64,000 bases of DNA from DAOOVD01 sp035369845 (GTDB lineage: Bacteria; Bacillota; Desulfotomaculia; Desulfotomaculales; Pelotomaculaceae). Location of the stretch: contig DAOOVD010000006.1 in the NCBI GenBank assembly GCA_035369845.1, positions 4,016 through 68,015 on the forward strand, written 5' to 3'. Position numbers and translations under genes: made by a program. The notes under the pieces were generated by a model. It had not been told where the DNA came from. It did no database searches and saw nothing but the letters and a program-made list of their open reading frames with translations. This document shows, in pieces, positions 16,782 to 24,925 of the stretch; positions within the stretch are counted from its first letter, which is position 1; every line of letters starts with the position of its first letter.

Positions 16782-17870
16782 GTGGCAGGCAAAACATTCA
16801 AAATTGCCACAATTCCCGGCGACGGGGTTGGTTTGGAAGTCGTCGAACAGGGGATTGCCGTTTTAGAAGAGGCTGTCAAGAATTCAGATGTTTCACTGGA
16901 ATTTGCTTTTTTCCCCTGGGGGTCCGATTACTATGCCGACAAAGGCCGGATGATGCCGGAAGACGCGTTGGAGACATTGAAACGTTTCGACGCCATTTAC
17001 CTGGGAGCCGTCGGCGACCCGCGGGTACCGGACCACATCAGCCTGGAAATGCTGTTGAAAATCAGAAAGGGATTCGACCAGTACATCAATCTCAGGCCGG
17101 TCAAGCTGTTGGAAGGCGTCGACACTCCCCTTAAGCTGGCTCCCGGAGCCGCCGTCGATATGGTTGTAATCCGGGAAAATACAGAGGGCGAGTACAGCGC
17201 CATGGGCGGCAGGTTTAAACAGGGAACACCGGATGAAGTGGCTTTGCAGATCGGGGTGTTTACCAGAAAAGGAACGGAACGGGTGATCCGCTATGCCTTT
17301 GAATTGGCCAGAAAGCGCGGCCGGGAAAACGGCAGAACGCCGCTGGTAACCAACTGCACCAAATCAAACGCGTTGAATTATTCCATGGTTCTTTGGGACG
17401 AGGTCTTCGACGCGGTTGCCTCCGACTACCCCGATGTCAACACGGACAAAGCGCTGGTGGACGCCCTGTGTATGTGGATGGTGCGGAAACCGCAATATTT
17501 TGACGTCATTGTGGCGTCCAATTTATTCGGCGACATCATCACCGATCTGGGAGCTGCGATCCAGGGCGGGATGGGTGTGGCGGCGGGAGCCAACATCAAC
17601 CCCGAAAGGGTATATCCCTCCATGTTTGAACCCATCCACGGCTCGGCGCCCAAATACAAAGGCAAGTATATGGCAAACCCCGTCGCCGCCATATATGCCG
17701 GCGCCATGATGCTGGAATTCCTGGGCGCGGTTGAAGAAGCCAAGGCTGTAATGAATGCCGTGCAAAGCGTTTTGAAGGAAGGGAAAGTGCGCACCTATGA
17801 CCTGGGTGGCAGTTCAACCACCAAGGAGATGGGAAAAGCTGTCGCAGGCAGAATTAATTGCAAAATTTAA
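16782..17870 (+). CDS. decarboxylating isocitrate/malate/tartrate dehydrogenase family protein
   Basis: This 362-aa protein belongs to the beta-decarboxylating dehydrogenase family: IPGDGVG at the N terminus, RENTEGEYS near 129, the catalytic region TNCTKSNALNY, and FGDIITDLGA. The block GDPRVPDHISLEMLL with INLRPVKLL is characteristic of D-malate/tartrate dehydrogenases rather than of LeuB or isocitrate dehydrogenase. Known reactions of that group are D-malate to pyruvate plus CO2, and meso-tartrate to glycerate plus CO2. Pyruvate would feed the dehydrogenase complex of the same operon. It starts at GTG 16782 and is followed by a terminator. The family is certain; the substrate is inferred. 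Confidence 0.85.
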   Translation: MAGKTFKIATIPGDGVGLEVVEQGIAVLEEAVKNSDVSLEFAFFPWGSDYYADKGRMMPEDALETLKRFDAIYLGAVGDPRVPDHISLEMLLKIRKGFDQYINLRPVKLLEGVDTPLKLAPGAAVDMVVIRENTEGEYSAMGGRFKQGTPDEVALQIGVFTRKGTERVIRYAFELARKRGRENGRTPLVTNCTKSNALNYSMVLWDEVFDAVASDYPDVNTDKALVDALCMWMVRKPQYFDVIVASNLFGDIITDLGAAIQGGMGVAAGANINPERVYPSMFEPIHGSAPKYKGKYMANPVAAIYAGAMMLEFLGAVEEAKAVMNAVQSVLKEGKVRTYDLGGSSTTKEMGKAVAGRINCKI

Positions 17871-17914
17871 CTCCGGACATAAAAGTATAAATATTAACCC
17901 TCCTTCTCATGCCG

Positions 17915-17978
17915 CCATCGTTGGATATTAACCTGGTCAGGTTTGCATCCAGCGGTGGTTGTTTTACTTTTTTTCTAC
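17915..17978 (+). terminator. intrinsic terminator of the pdh-lip operon
   Basis: The arms at 17915-17926 and 17947-17958 form a 12-bp stem (two G-U pairs), with a small nested inverted repeat in the loop. A T-rich run TTGTTTTACTTTTTTT follows. It lies 45 bases after the dehydrogenase stop and overlaps the end of the convergent small membrane protein gene. Confidence 0.7.
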
Positions 17979-18325
17979 CCGCGCCTGTTCAGGACATGAG
18001 AGACAATAAATAATGCACCGATAACCGTAAGGGGAAACGAGATTGCCAGAAAGTTCAACGCGCCTTTATATGTCTCGAAACACAGGGCGGAGGCAAAGCT
18101 GAGAAGTAGGAATGTCAGGCCGCTTAAAAAGGGACTCTTATAGGAAATCAGCAGCGTACCCAGCAGAATAAGCGACGGGACCAGGTGAATTACAAATCCG
18201 GTCAGTTTGACAAAAAAAGAAGCCTGGCCTGAGAACGCATCGAGCGCAAAGAGGGACAAAAATAATATGAACAGCAATACAAGCACCCTTGATACCCTTA
18301 GCAATTTGCAGCCTTTAGCATCCAT
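17975..18325 (-). CDS. small integral membrane protein
   Basis: This 116-aa, very hydrophobic protein has about four predicted membrane spans (VLVLLFILFLSLFAL, FVIHLVPSLILLGTLLI, FLSGLTFLLLSFASAL, FPLTVIGALFIV) separated by short polar turns, and ends in a basic tail. It resembles small uncharacterised DUF-type membrane proteins of Clostridia. It is convergent with the upstream operon. No partner is evident. The ribosome site upstream of the ATG is weak, so the start is tentative. Confidence 0.65.
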   Translation of the reverse strand: MDAKGCKLLRVSRVLVLLFILFLSLFALDAFSGQASFFVKLTGFVIHLVPSLILLGTLLISYKSPFLSGLTFLLLSFASALCFETYKGALNFLAISFPLTVIGALFIVSHVLNRRG

Positions 18326-18500
18326 TTTATCACAGCTTTCAAAAAATTTTATTCCTGAATTTTATTATACACTTATCCGGGGGGAATGGATACGCCTGCC
18401 AGTCAAAGCTAAAAAGAGTATCCGGCACTGTAACAAAAAGCTGCTTTATGGTACTATTAGATAAAGGAAATATAAAACAAAAATGTCAACGGTCTTAGGC

Positions 18501-18642
18501 GCGACAGGGGCGGGCGCGACAGGGGGCGCGACAGGGGCGACAGGGGGACGGTTCTTCTGTCGCAGCGGTTAGGCTCCGCGACAGGGGAGGCGCGACAGGG
18601 GCGCGACAGGGGGACGGTTCTTCTGTCGCAGCGGTTAGGCTC
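18501..18642. repeat. GC-rich palindromic repeat array
   Basis: Two exact 40-base copies (18537-18576 and 18603-18642) begin GCGACAGGGGGACGG and end GCGGTTAGGCTC. They are surrounded by partial copies; the core CGACAGGG occurs seven times in about 140 bases. Each full copy holds an inverted repeat GCGACAG...CTGTCGC, extendable with G-U pairs to a stem of about 12 bp. This looks like a REP/extragenic palindromic element. It lies in the 343-base gap upstream of rsgA, whose leader starts right after it. The rest of that gap (18326-18480) is AT-rich and shows nothing recognisable. Confidence 0.85.
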
Positions 18643-18668
18643 TAAAAAATTGGGGGAATATACAAAAA

Positions 18669-19760
18669 ATGAGCAAGATAGAGTTACATGATCTGGGGCT
18701 GTCCGAACGGCATGTTCAGGAAGCCGCGTTATACGGTGATAAACTCCATCTGGCCAGGGTTTCTGCCCAGCACAAGGACATGTACCAAGTGATCACCGAA
18801 AACGGCGAGATCCGGGCAGGGGTTTCGGGAAAGCTGGGCTATGCGGCATCTGCCCCGGCAGATTACCCGGTGGTTGGTGACTGGGTATTGGTTGACCGGA
18901 CGGATGACAAAAGCGGCAGCGCGATAATTCACCACATCCTTACCCGGAAAAGCTGTTTTGAGCGCAAAGCGGCGGGAACGGGCTGTGAGCGCCAGGCAAT
19001 TGCGGCGAATATTGACATGGTGTTTATCTGTATGTCGCTGAACAAAGACTACAACCTGCGCCGTGTCGAGCGGTACCTTTCAATTGCCTGGGACAGCATG
19101 GCGACACCGGTTATTGTGCTCACCAAGTCGGATTTGTGTAAAGACATCAGCGCAAAAATTGCTGAATTAGAGTCCGTGGCTTTTGGTGTGGATGTGATTG
19201 TGACCTCGAGCATGAGCGCTGACGGCTATAACGGTATGCTCAGGTACTTAAAAAGGGGGAAAACCGTGGCCTTTATAGGCTCATCGGGTGTGGGCAAATC
19301 CACCCTGATCAATAAGCTCATGGGTAGGGAAGTGCTTGCTACAAAGGAAATCAGGGAGGGCGACGACAAGGGCAGGCACGCTACCACTCACCGGCAACTT
19401 TTTATTCTGCCGGGAGGCGGGGTGGTTATCGATACACCGGGCATGAGGGAGATCCAGATTGCCGGGGCTGATTTATCAAAGGCTTTTGCGGATATCGAGG
19501 AACTGGCGGAAAACTGCCATTTCAGGGACTGCCGGCATGAATCCGAGCCAAGGTGCGCCGTGAAGAAAGCTGTCGAGGACGGAGTATTGGCCGTCAAGCG
19601 GTTTGAGAACTATAAAAAACTGCAGCAGGAGATGGCATTTGTAGAACGCAAAAGCACAATGACCGCGGCGCAGGCGGAAAAGCAGAAAACGATTGAAATG
19701 ATGGGGTCTCTTGGTGCTTACAAACAGGTGGTAAAAAACAAGTGGAAAAACAAAAGATGA
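18669..19760 (+). CDS. rsgA: ribosome small-subunit-dependent GTPase A
   Basis: This 363-aa circularly permuted GTPase has an N-terminal OB-like region, G4 LTKSD, then G1 GSSGVGKSTLIN, G3 DTPGMRE, and the C-terminal zinc knuckle CHFRDCRHESEPRC. It acts in 30S subunit maturation. It is longer than the usual 290-300 aa RsgA of Firmicutes and represents the long variant, with a basic, Gln/Lys-rich tail. It begins 26 bases downstream of the palindromic repeats and has no clear operon partner. GTPase identity is firm; whether it is the main RsgA or a paralogue cannot be told from the window. Confidence 0.92.
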   Translation: MSKIELHDLGLSERHVQEAALYGDKLHLARVSAQHKDMYQVITENGEIRAGVSGKLGYAASAPADYPVVGDWVLVDRTDDKSGSAIIHHILTRKSCFERKAAGTGCERQAIAANIDMVFICMSLNKDYNLRRVERYLSIAWDSMATPVIVLTKSDLCKDISAKIAELESVAFGVDVIVTSSMSADGYNGMLRYLKRGKTVAFIGSSGVGKSTLINKLMGREVLATKEIREGDDKGRHATTHRQLFILPGGGVVIDTPGMREIQIAGADLSKAFADIEELAENCHFRDCRHESEPRCAVKKAVEDGVLAVKRFENYKKLQQEMAFVERKSTMTAAQAEKQKTIEMMGSLGAYKQVVKNKWKNKR

Positions 19761-19827
19761 TTTTTGTGGCCGCTCCGGGAAATCAGGGCTGTCAAAACGG
19801 AAGGAAAAAGATGGGAGGAGTTAGATC

Positions 19828-20376
19828 TTGGACCTGGACAAGTTTACTTTAGACCGGGAAGACGCGGTATTAATGGTAATTGACATTCAGGAGCGCTTGG
19901 CGCCGGTAATGAAGTACCGGGAGCAGGTTTGCCGGAATACCAATACTCTTATTTCTGCAGCTGAAATTTTAGGGATCCCTGTAATAGTCACTGAGCAGTA
20001 TTCAAAAGGCCTGGGGAAGACGGTCTCCGATGTCAGGACAGGGTCAGCCCCGGTGTACGAAAAGGCGACTTTTTGCGGCTGCACCGCAGAAGTCACTTCG
20101 GCTCTTGACCGGCTGGGCAGAAAGAAGGTTATTGTCGCCGGAATGGAAACCCACGTCTGTGTTTTCCAAACGGTGAGGGGCCTGCTTGAAAACGGATACC
20201 AGGTATTTGTGGTAGGGGACGCGGTATGCTCCCGCACCAAGGAAAACTACAAAAACAGTTTGTCCCAGATGACCCTTATGGGAGCGGTGGTTACCAACCT
20301 TGAAACGGTGCTGTTCGATTTGCTCAAACGGGCCGATACGCCCGAGTTCAGGAAACTGCTGCCTTTAATCAAATAA
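19828..20376 (+). CDS. isochorismatase-family cysteine hydrolase
   Basis: This 182-aa protein carries the family triad: Asp in VIDIQERL near residue 15, Lys in YEKATFCGC, and Cys in GMETHVCVFQT near 111. Members hydrolyse amides or related bonds (nicotinamidase/YcaC-like). TTG 19828 is seven bases after GGGAGGAG (19813-19820). It lies 67 bases after rsgA and could be co-transcribed. The substrate is unknown. Confidence 0.88.
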   Translation: MDLDKFTLDREDAVLMVIDIQERLAPVMKYREQVCRNTNTLISAAEILGIPVIVTEQYSKGLGKTVSDVRTGSAPVYEKATFCGCTAEVTSALDRLGRKKVIVAGMETHVCVFQTVRGLLENGYQVFVVGDAVCSRTKENYKNSLSQMTLMGAVVTNLETVLFDLLKRADTPEFRKLLPLIK

Positions 20377-20410
20377 TTGATGGCTGACGACCAAATCGGG
20401 AAGGGTGATT

Positions 20411-21547
20411 TCATTTGATTTTGTATAGGTGAAAAACAGTGTCTTTGTCAAAACCCATGTCCCAGGGGCAGTGATAGCGGTCAACGTTGTGGGCGTTCAC
20501 AAGCGGATATCCCCTGGAGTCGCTTCCCACCACGATGGCTAAATGTTCGGAGTAGCTTCTTTCACCGTAGCCGATCACGTCGCCCTTTTGCAATTCCCTG
20601 ACCGCCCCCTTTGGGAATTTGGGGGTGGGTTGATTAAGTTCCTGAAAAGTGCCCCGTTCCACCCGCCGGCCACGGCCAGTATACAACAGCCAGTCGCCGA
20701 AGGTCTCCGCCCGCGCCCAGGCCTGGCTAGCCGAGTTGTCCTTTTTGTCGTAGAACCAGATGTAGTCCATGGGCATTTTACCCCCCTCCGGATCTCCCAG
20801 GCACTGCGACACGAAGTTTGTGCAGTCCCCGCCCCTGTTGTTGAAGTCGCGGTAACGCGGATTGTAATTGTTGTCGTTTCCGGCGCCCCAGGCGAGTCCC
20901 GCGTACTTGTCGGCGTACCTGACCGCTCCCTCCCGGTCGAAAGCGCCGGGCGAATCGTTTTGTTCCGGCGCCGGGGTTTCTAACGGTTCTACGATGGCGG
21001 GGCCGTCTGCGGGTACCGGATCCAGTGCCTGGATATTGTCACCCAGTCCGTCGGTGTAAAAGTCCTGCACTATCAGCCACTTTCCGTCTTTTCGCACGAG
21101 TTTCATCCAGTGCCTGGTTCCTATGCCGAAAAGGTTTACCGCGGGGTCGCCCGGATAGTTATAACCCAGTTTGAGGGTTTGGTAAACCACTAGTTCGGCT
21201 GTGTCGCCGTAAACTCCCATCCACGGTATCTGCAGGGCGGAACCGGCCTCGGTGATGACGACCCCGCGCTTTTCCGCCCACAACCGGGTATAGTTCAGCT
21301 TCGCTTTTTCGTGTTCGAGCGCCCAGAGCCCCAGTCTGTCGGTTGTGTCGTAACAGGACAGGGCGGGTGCGGGGTCGGCTCCCGTAATCAAAGCGGATGC
21401 CCGTGAGTCGAAAATTTCTTTTATTGCCACCCGCAGTTCCATTTCGGAGGTGGAGCGGTTTTCAACCTTGCCGTCCGCTAAGCCCGGAAATCCGGAAATT
21501 AAGGCGGCTGCCAATAAAAAAATTACGGTTAATTTCCGCGGAACCAT
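20411..21547 (-). CDS. secreted protein with putative amidase (NlpC/P60-like) domain
   Basis: This 378-aa protein has an N-terminal signal peptide (basic start, hydrophobic core to about residue 24). A middle region of about 150 residues resembles an NTF2-like or SH3-like module ending KDGKWLIVQDFY. A linker rich in Pro, Glu and Ala comes next, followed by a C-terminal putative amidase domain with the nucleophile Cys242 in GGDCTNFVSQCL and a late His in YSEHLAIVVG. Such proteins act on the cell envelope or spore cortex outside the membrane. It is monocistronic on the minus strand with AGGAGG ahead of the start. Confidence 0.85.
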   Translation of the reverse strand: MVPRKLTVIFLLAAALISGFPGLADGKVENRSTSEMELRVAIKEIFDSRASALITGADPAPALSCYDTTDRLGLWALEHEKAKLNYTRLWAEKRGVVITEAGSALQIPWMGVYGDTAELVVYQTLKLGYNYPGDPAVNLFGIGTRHWMKLVRKDGKWLIVQDFYTDGLGDNIQALDPVPADGPAIVEPLETPAPEQNDSPGAFDREGAVRYADKYAGLAWGAGNDNNYNPRYRDFNNRGGDCTNFVSQCLGDPEGGKMPMDYIWFYDKKDNSASQAWARAETFGDWLLYTGRGRRVERGTFQELNQPTPKFPKGAVRELQKGDVIGYGERSYSEHLAIVVGSDSRGYPLVNAHNVDRYHCPWDMGFDKDTVFHLYKIK

Positions 21548-21742
21548 TTAAAACCTCCTGCAGTTTTAAGTATCTAACATTTTAGTATTTTGTCACTCCG
21601 GGTAAAAATGTATTATAAATGTCCGGATGATATTATTGGCTAAAACTCTGCGGGATTTCTTCTCAATGATATTTAAAAGGCAACAAATTTGGTTTATCAT
21701 AATATTATATTTAATAACGCCGTTTTCAAGAGGTATGTCCCG

Positions 21743-21925
21743 TTGAGCAAGCTGGTCATTACATTCGTCTGTGAGAACAGGCACGACGTGGAAACTGTCA
21801 CCTTTGACCTGGCCCGCAGGGGAGGAATGTCGGAGGAGGAAATCTGGAAAACGCAGACCAAGGGCTGCCTCTGCAAAAAGTGCGGCGGAAAAATATTTAC
21901 CTACCGTACCAGATATAAGGATTAA
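21743..21925 (+). CDS. small zinc-ribbon-like protein
   Basis: This 60-aa protein starts at TTG 21743, eight bases after AAGAGGT (21728-21734). The end holds CLCKKCGGKIF, a CxxC-type zinc ribbon half. There is no second CxxC pair, though CENRH near the N terminus could supply another ligand. The first half alternates beta-like residues (LVITFVCENRHDVETVTF). Function is unknown; it is a single gene between divergent and downstream units. The reading frame and ribosome site make it a likely real gene. Confidence 0.6.
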   Translation: MSKLVITFVCENRHDVETVTFDLARRGGMSEEEIWKTQTKGCLCKKCGGKIFTYRTRYKD

Positions 21926-21942
21926 AGTATAATATTTTCCTA

Positions 21943-21971
21943 TTGACTTGCCATTAATTACACTGTATAAT
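21943..21971 (+). promoter_or_regulatory. strong sigma-A type promoter
   Basis: TTGACT (21943-21948) and TATAAT (21966-21971) are separated by exactly 17 bases, a near-consensus vegetative promoter. Transcription should start near 21978 and cover the 37-codon frame at 22014, ending at the terminator 22127-22170. Confidence 0.85.
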
Positions 21972-22013
21972 CGTGTCATTCACACAGGAGGTGACGGAAG
22001 GAGGCATTAAAAA

Positions 22014-22127
22014 GTGACGAAAGAACTCATCAATGAGATCCTCAACAGTATCGGCCTGGAGCTGCTTGGCGAAGGCGAAAACGGAAAGGGGAATGAAGTC
22101 TTGGAGCCCGGGATATCGGAGAAGTAA
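22014..22127 (+). CDS. 37-aa hypothetical peptide in its own transcription unit
   Basis: The frame runs from GTG 22014 to TAA 22127 with GGAAGGAGG (21995-22003) ten bases upstream. The peptide is acidic and amphipathic in its first half (TKELINEILNSIGLELLGEG) and polar after that; it has no Cys and no signal peptide. A near-perfect promoter precedes it and a perfect terminator stem overlaps its stop codon. It matches nothing I recognise. It could be a small regulatory or structural peptide, or a leader peptide for attenuation ahead of the argH unit. Confidence 0.55.
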   Translation: MTKELINEILNSIGLELLGEGENGKGNEVLEPGISEK

Positions 22128-22170
22128 GAGGAGGCAGAGCGGATGAAAGCGGCTGCCTCCTCTTTAATTA
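22127..22170 (+). terminator. intrinsic terminator after the 37-aa frame
   Basis: A perfect 11-bp stem (22127-22137 with 22153-22163, arm AGAGGAGGCAG) is followed by TTTAATTATTTT. The left arm overlaps the stop codon of the small frame by one base. Confidence 0.85.
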
Positions 22171-22240
22171 TTTTGCATGCCGCGCACCAAACGTGTTAAA
22201 ATAAAAAGGTTAAAAGTATAACTTGCCCAGGGGTGAAAAG

Positions 22241-22387
22241 ATGACGGAAAAAGCTGCCGAAAATATGACGGGAGTCCGAAAGTTCTTCAAGTATTTCATC
22301 CTGATCCTGATAATCGCCGTGCTGATCCTGCCGATTTTCATCACCGTAAACCTTATGAAGGGCCGGGCGCCTTACCAGTTCTTTTAG
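22241..22387 (+). CDS. 48-aa single-span membrane protein upstream of argH
   Basis: ATG 22241 follows GGGGTG (22230-22235); the stop TAG is at 22385-22387, 13 bases before argH. The peptide has a polar N-terminal stretch of about 17 residues, one strong hydrophobic helix (FILILIIAVLILPIFIT) and a short tail ending PYQFF. It is probably co-transcribed with argH because the argH ribosome site abuts its stop. Function is unknown. Confidence 0.6.
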   Translation: MTEKAAENMTGVRKFFKYFILILIIAVLILPIFITVNLMKGRAPYQFF

Positions 22388-22400
22388 GAGGTAGCCTGCC

Positions 22401-23786
22401 ATGAGCAAAGTTTGGGGCGGCCGTTTCGAAAAGGAAACAGACGGCCTGGTCCGGGATTTTCACTCTTCGATTTCTTTTGACCGGAGGCTGGCCGGGTACG
22501 ACATCAGGGGAAGCATCGCCCACGCCCGCATGCTGGGCAGGACCGGCGTGATCACGCCCGCGGAGGCGGAAGCGATCGTGCGCGGGCTGGAGGAGATACT
22601 CACCGGCGTGGAAGCCGGGCTGATTGATTTTTCCGCGGACGCCGAGGACATTCACATGAACGTCGAGCAGCTTCTCGTTGCCAGAATCGGCGATGCAGGC
22701 AAGAAGCTGCATACTGCGCGCAGCAGGAACGACCAGGTTGCGCTGGACTTGCGCATGTACTTGAAAGACGAGATAGACCGGATTATCGTCCTGCTCCGGG
22801 GTCTTCAGGTCGCGCTGCTGAACCTCGCGGAAGAACATGTGGAAACGGTCATGCCGGGATACACCCACCTTCAGCGGGCCCAGCCCGTAACCCTGGCGCA
22901 CCACCTGATGGCGTACTGCTGCATGTTTGAGCGCGACGAAGCCAGGCTCGCCGACTGCCGCCGCCGCACCGACGTCATGCCCCTGGGAGCCGGCGCCCTG
23001 GCGGGGACGACTTTTCCCATCGACCGGGAATATGTGGCCGAACAGCTTGGTTTTGAGGCTGTTTCCGAAAACAGCCTGGACGCGGTGAGCGACCGCGATT
23101 TCGCGGTGGAATTTGCCGCCGCCGCCTCCCTGATCATGGTTCACCTGAGCCGTTTTTGCGAGGAGATCGTTCTCTGGTCTTCGGCGGAGTTCGGCTTTGT
23201 CGAGCTTGACGATGCTTACAGCACGGGGAGCAGCATGATGCCGCAGAAAAAGAACCCCGACGTGGCCGAGTTGATTCGCGGCAAATCGGGCCGGGTTTTC
23301 GGCGACCTCCAGGCCCTGCTGACGGTGCTGAAAGGCCTTCCCCTCGCTTACAACAAGGATATGCAGGAAGACAAGGAAGCGCTCTTTGACGCCGTCGATA
23401 CCGTTAAAAAATCCCTCATGGTGTTCAAGCCCATGCTGCAGACCTTGAAGTTCAAGAAGGAAAACATGGCGAAAGCGGCCCGGGGCGGTTTTGCGTGCGC
23501 GACCGACCTGGCCGATTACCTGGCGCGCAAGGGAATGCCTTTCCGCGAAGCCCACGAGGCGGTGGGAAAGGCGGTCCTGCGCTGCCTCAGGCGGGGATTG
23601 ACTCTTGAGGAGCTGAGCATCGAAGAGTACAAGAAAATTTCACCCCTGATAGACGAGGATGTCTACGGGTTCATCAGCCTGGACCGCTGCGTCAGGGCGA
23701 GGCGCGTCACCGGCGGACCTTCGCCGGAGACCGTAATGGAAGCCATCACCAGGGCCAGGCAGCGGCTGGCCGGTGAAATGCTCTAG
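22401..23786 (+). CDS. argH: argininosuccinate lyase
   Basis: This 461-aa enzyme cleaves argininosuccinate to arginine and fumarate, the last step of arginine synthesis. It carries WGGRFEKETD at the N terminus, the HTARSRNDQVA loop, PGYTHLQRAQP, and the superfamily signature GSSMMPQKKNPD near residue 275. GGAGG precedes ATG 22401. argG is not its neighbour here; the usual argGH pairing is absent from the window. Length and catalytic motifs are complete. Confidence 0.97.
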   Translation: MSKVWGGRFEKETDGLVRDFHSSISFDRRLAGYDIRGSIAHARMLGRTGVITPAEAEAIVRGLEEILTGVEAGLIDFSADAEDIHMNVEQLLVARIGDAGKKLHTARSRNDQVALDLRMYLKDEIDRIIVLLRGLQVALLNLAEEHVETVMPGYTHLQRAQPVTLAHHLMAYCCMFERDEARLADCRRRTDVMPLGAGALAGTTFPIDREYVAEQLGFEAVSENSLDAVSDRDFAVEFAAAASLIMVHLSRFCEEIVLWSSAEFGFVELDDAYSTGSSMMPQKKNPDVAELIRGKSGRVFGDLQALLTVLKGLPLAYNKDMQEDKEALFDAVDTVKKSLMVFKPMLQTLKFKKENMAKAARGGFACATDLADYLARKGMPFREAHEAVGKAVLRCLRRGLTLEELSIEEYKKISPLIDEDVYGFISLDRCVRARRVTGGPSPETVMEAITRARQRLAGEML

Positions 23787-23826
23787 CCGGCTTTTGGACG
23801 CCCGGTTCTGTCGGGAACCCCGGTTT

Positions 23827-24207
23827 TTACAGTATGTTTTTAATGTTTACGGATTCTTTTTCGGGGATGTGTTTGATCATCAACTTCAATTCGGACAGTT
23901 GTCCCCGGGAGAGCGCGGTGTTTTTTGTTGCGACGTACTCCTTGACCTTGGCCATGGAGAATTCGATATTGTCGATTTCCTGGTGGTCCAGAACGGTGGG
24001 CCACCATTTCGATTTTTTATCCCAGATTTTCTCCAGTTCGGCAGTTTGCGCGTAGGCCATGTCCCACTGGTTTCTTTCAAGCCCCCGCTCTATTTGTTCG
24101 ATATTTTGCAGCAGCTCTCCGGCGGACGCCGTCAACATGTGATTCGTCCAGAAACCCAGCGATATTACCGCCGCAAATATGATAAGCAGAACAGCCAGCA
24201 CTCTCAT
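23827..24207 (-). CDS. DUF4363 family membrane-anchored protein
   Basis: This 126-aa protein has an N-terminal transmembrane or signal anchor (VLAVLLIIFAAVISLGFW), then a mostly helical domain rich in Glu, Lys and Trp (WWPTVLDHQE...). It fits DUF4363, a small family commonly encoded beside DUF421 (YetF) proteins in spore formers. It lies 37 bases downstream of the DUF421 gene on the same strand, so they are likely one operon. A role at the spore or inner membrane is inferred only from context. Confidence 0.75.
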   Translation of the reverse strand: MRVLAVLLIIFAAVISLGFWTNHMLTASAGELLQNIEQIERGLERNQWDMAYAQTAELEKIWDKKSKWWPTVLDHQEIDNIEFSMAKVKEYVATKNTALSRGQLSELKLMIKHIPEKESVNIKNIL

Positions 24208-24244
24208 AAATCGAAACTCCCCCTGCGATAGAATGTAGCAGAAG

Positions 24245-24925
24245 TCATACCGCTTTGGACTTGACCTGATAAAACAGTTTCCCCTCGGTGTCGAGGCTTG
24301 CGAAGAGCACTTCCTTGAAGCTGTTGACGCCGAATTTCTTCAGTTCCGATGCCAGCCATTGCGCGTCCAGATTTATTTTGGCCAGGTTTTTGTGGAACAC
24401 GTAGCCGTCGATGATGAGCGTTACCGGCAAACCCTCGTACCCGGTGGGCAAATTCATGTCCGCGGGAACGACGGGCCTTTTTTGAGATTTCGGTATCACG
24501 CTCAGTTCGCCGCTGGTTTCCAATATGGCGAATTCCACGTCGGCTATGTTGGGCATGTTTTTGGCTCTCAACTGTTCCAGCAGGTCGTTGATGTTGTAGC
24601 GCAGCCGGGAGAGCTCCTTTTCGACTATCTTTCCGTTTTCAATCAGCACGCTGGGGGCGCCGCAGATGATCCCCCTGGCCCGCTCGCTTTTCAAGGAAAT
24701 ATAGGACAGCGCAACTTGAGCCACCAGCAGGGTAAAAATCGGCAAAAGGCCGCTGAACAGCGGGACTCCGGTATTTTCCATGGGGATTGCCGCCAGGGCC
24801 GACAGCATGATTACGATTACCAATTCGTAGGGCTGCAGCTGCCCCACCTGCCTTTTCCCCATCAATCTCAGCCCGACCACTACCAGGGCAAACAAGATAA
24901 GGGTGCGTATAATTCCGAGTACCAT
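24245..24925 (-). CDS. DUF421 (YetF-like) membrane protein
   Basis: This 226-aa protein has three N-terminal membrane helices (residues about 1-75), the RxMGKRQVGQL motif and a soluble C-terminal DUF421 domain with VLIENGKIVEKEL and DLLEQLRAKN. The ATG at 24925 is preferred since GGAGAGGTG lies just upstream; a longer frame to 24940 would include the ribosome site. It diverges from the spoVA-type operon, and together with the DUF4363 gene completes the usual gene set of such clusters. Function in spores is not established. Confidence 0.88.
   Translation of the reverse strand: MVLGIIRTLILFALVVVGLRLMGKRQVGQLQPYELVIVIMLSALAAIPMENTGVPLFSGLLPIFTLLVAQVALSYISLKSERARGIICGAPSVLIENGKIVEKELSRLRYNINDLLEQLRAKNMPNIADVEFAILETSGELSVIPKSQKRPVVPADMNLPTGYEGLPVTLIIDGYVFHKNLAKINLDAQWLASELKKFGVNSFKEVLFASLDTEGKLFYQVKSKAV

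Noticed and set aside
18501..18642. CRISPR array
   Set aside because: Repeats are direct and partial with no regular spacers and no cas genes.
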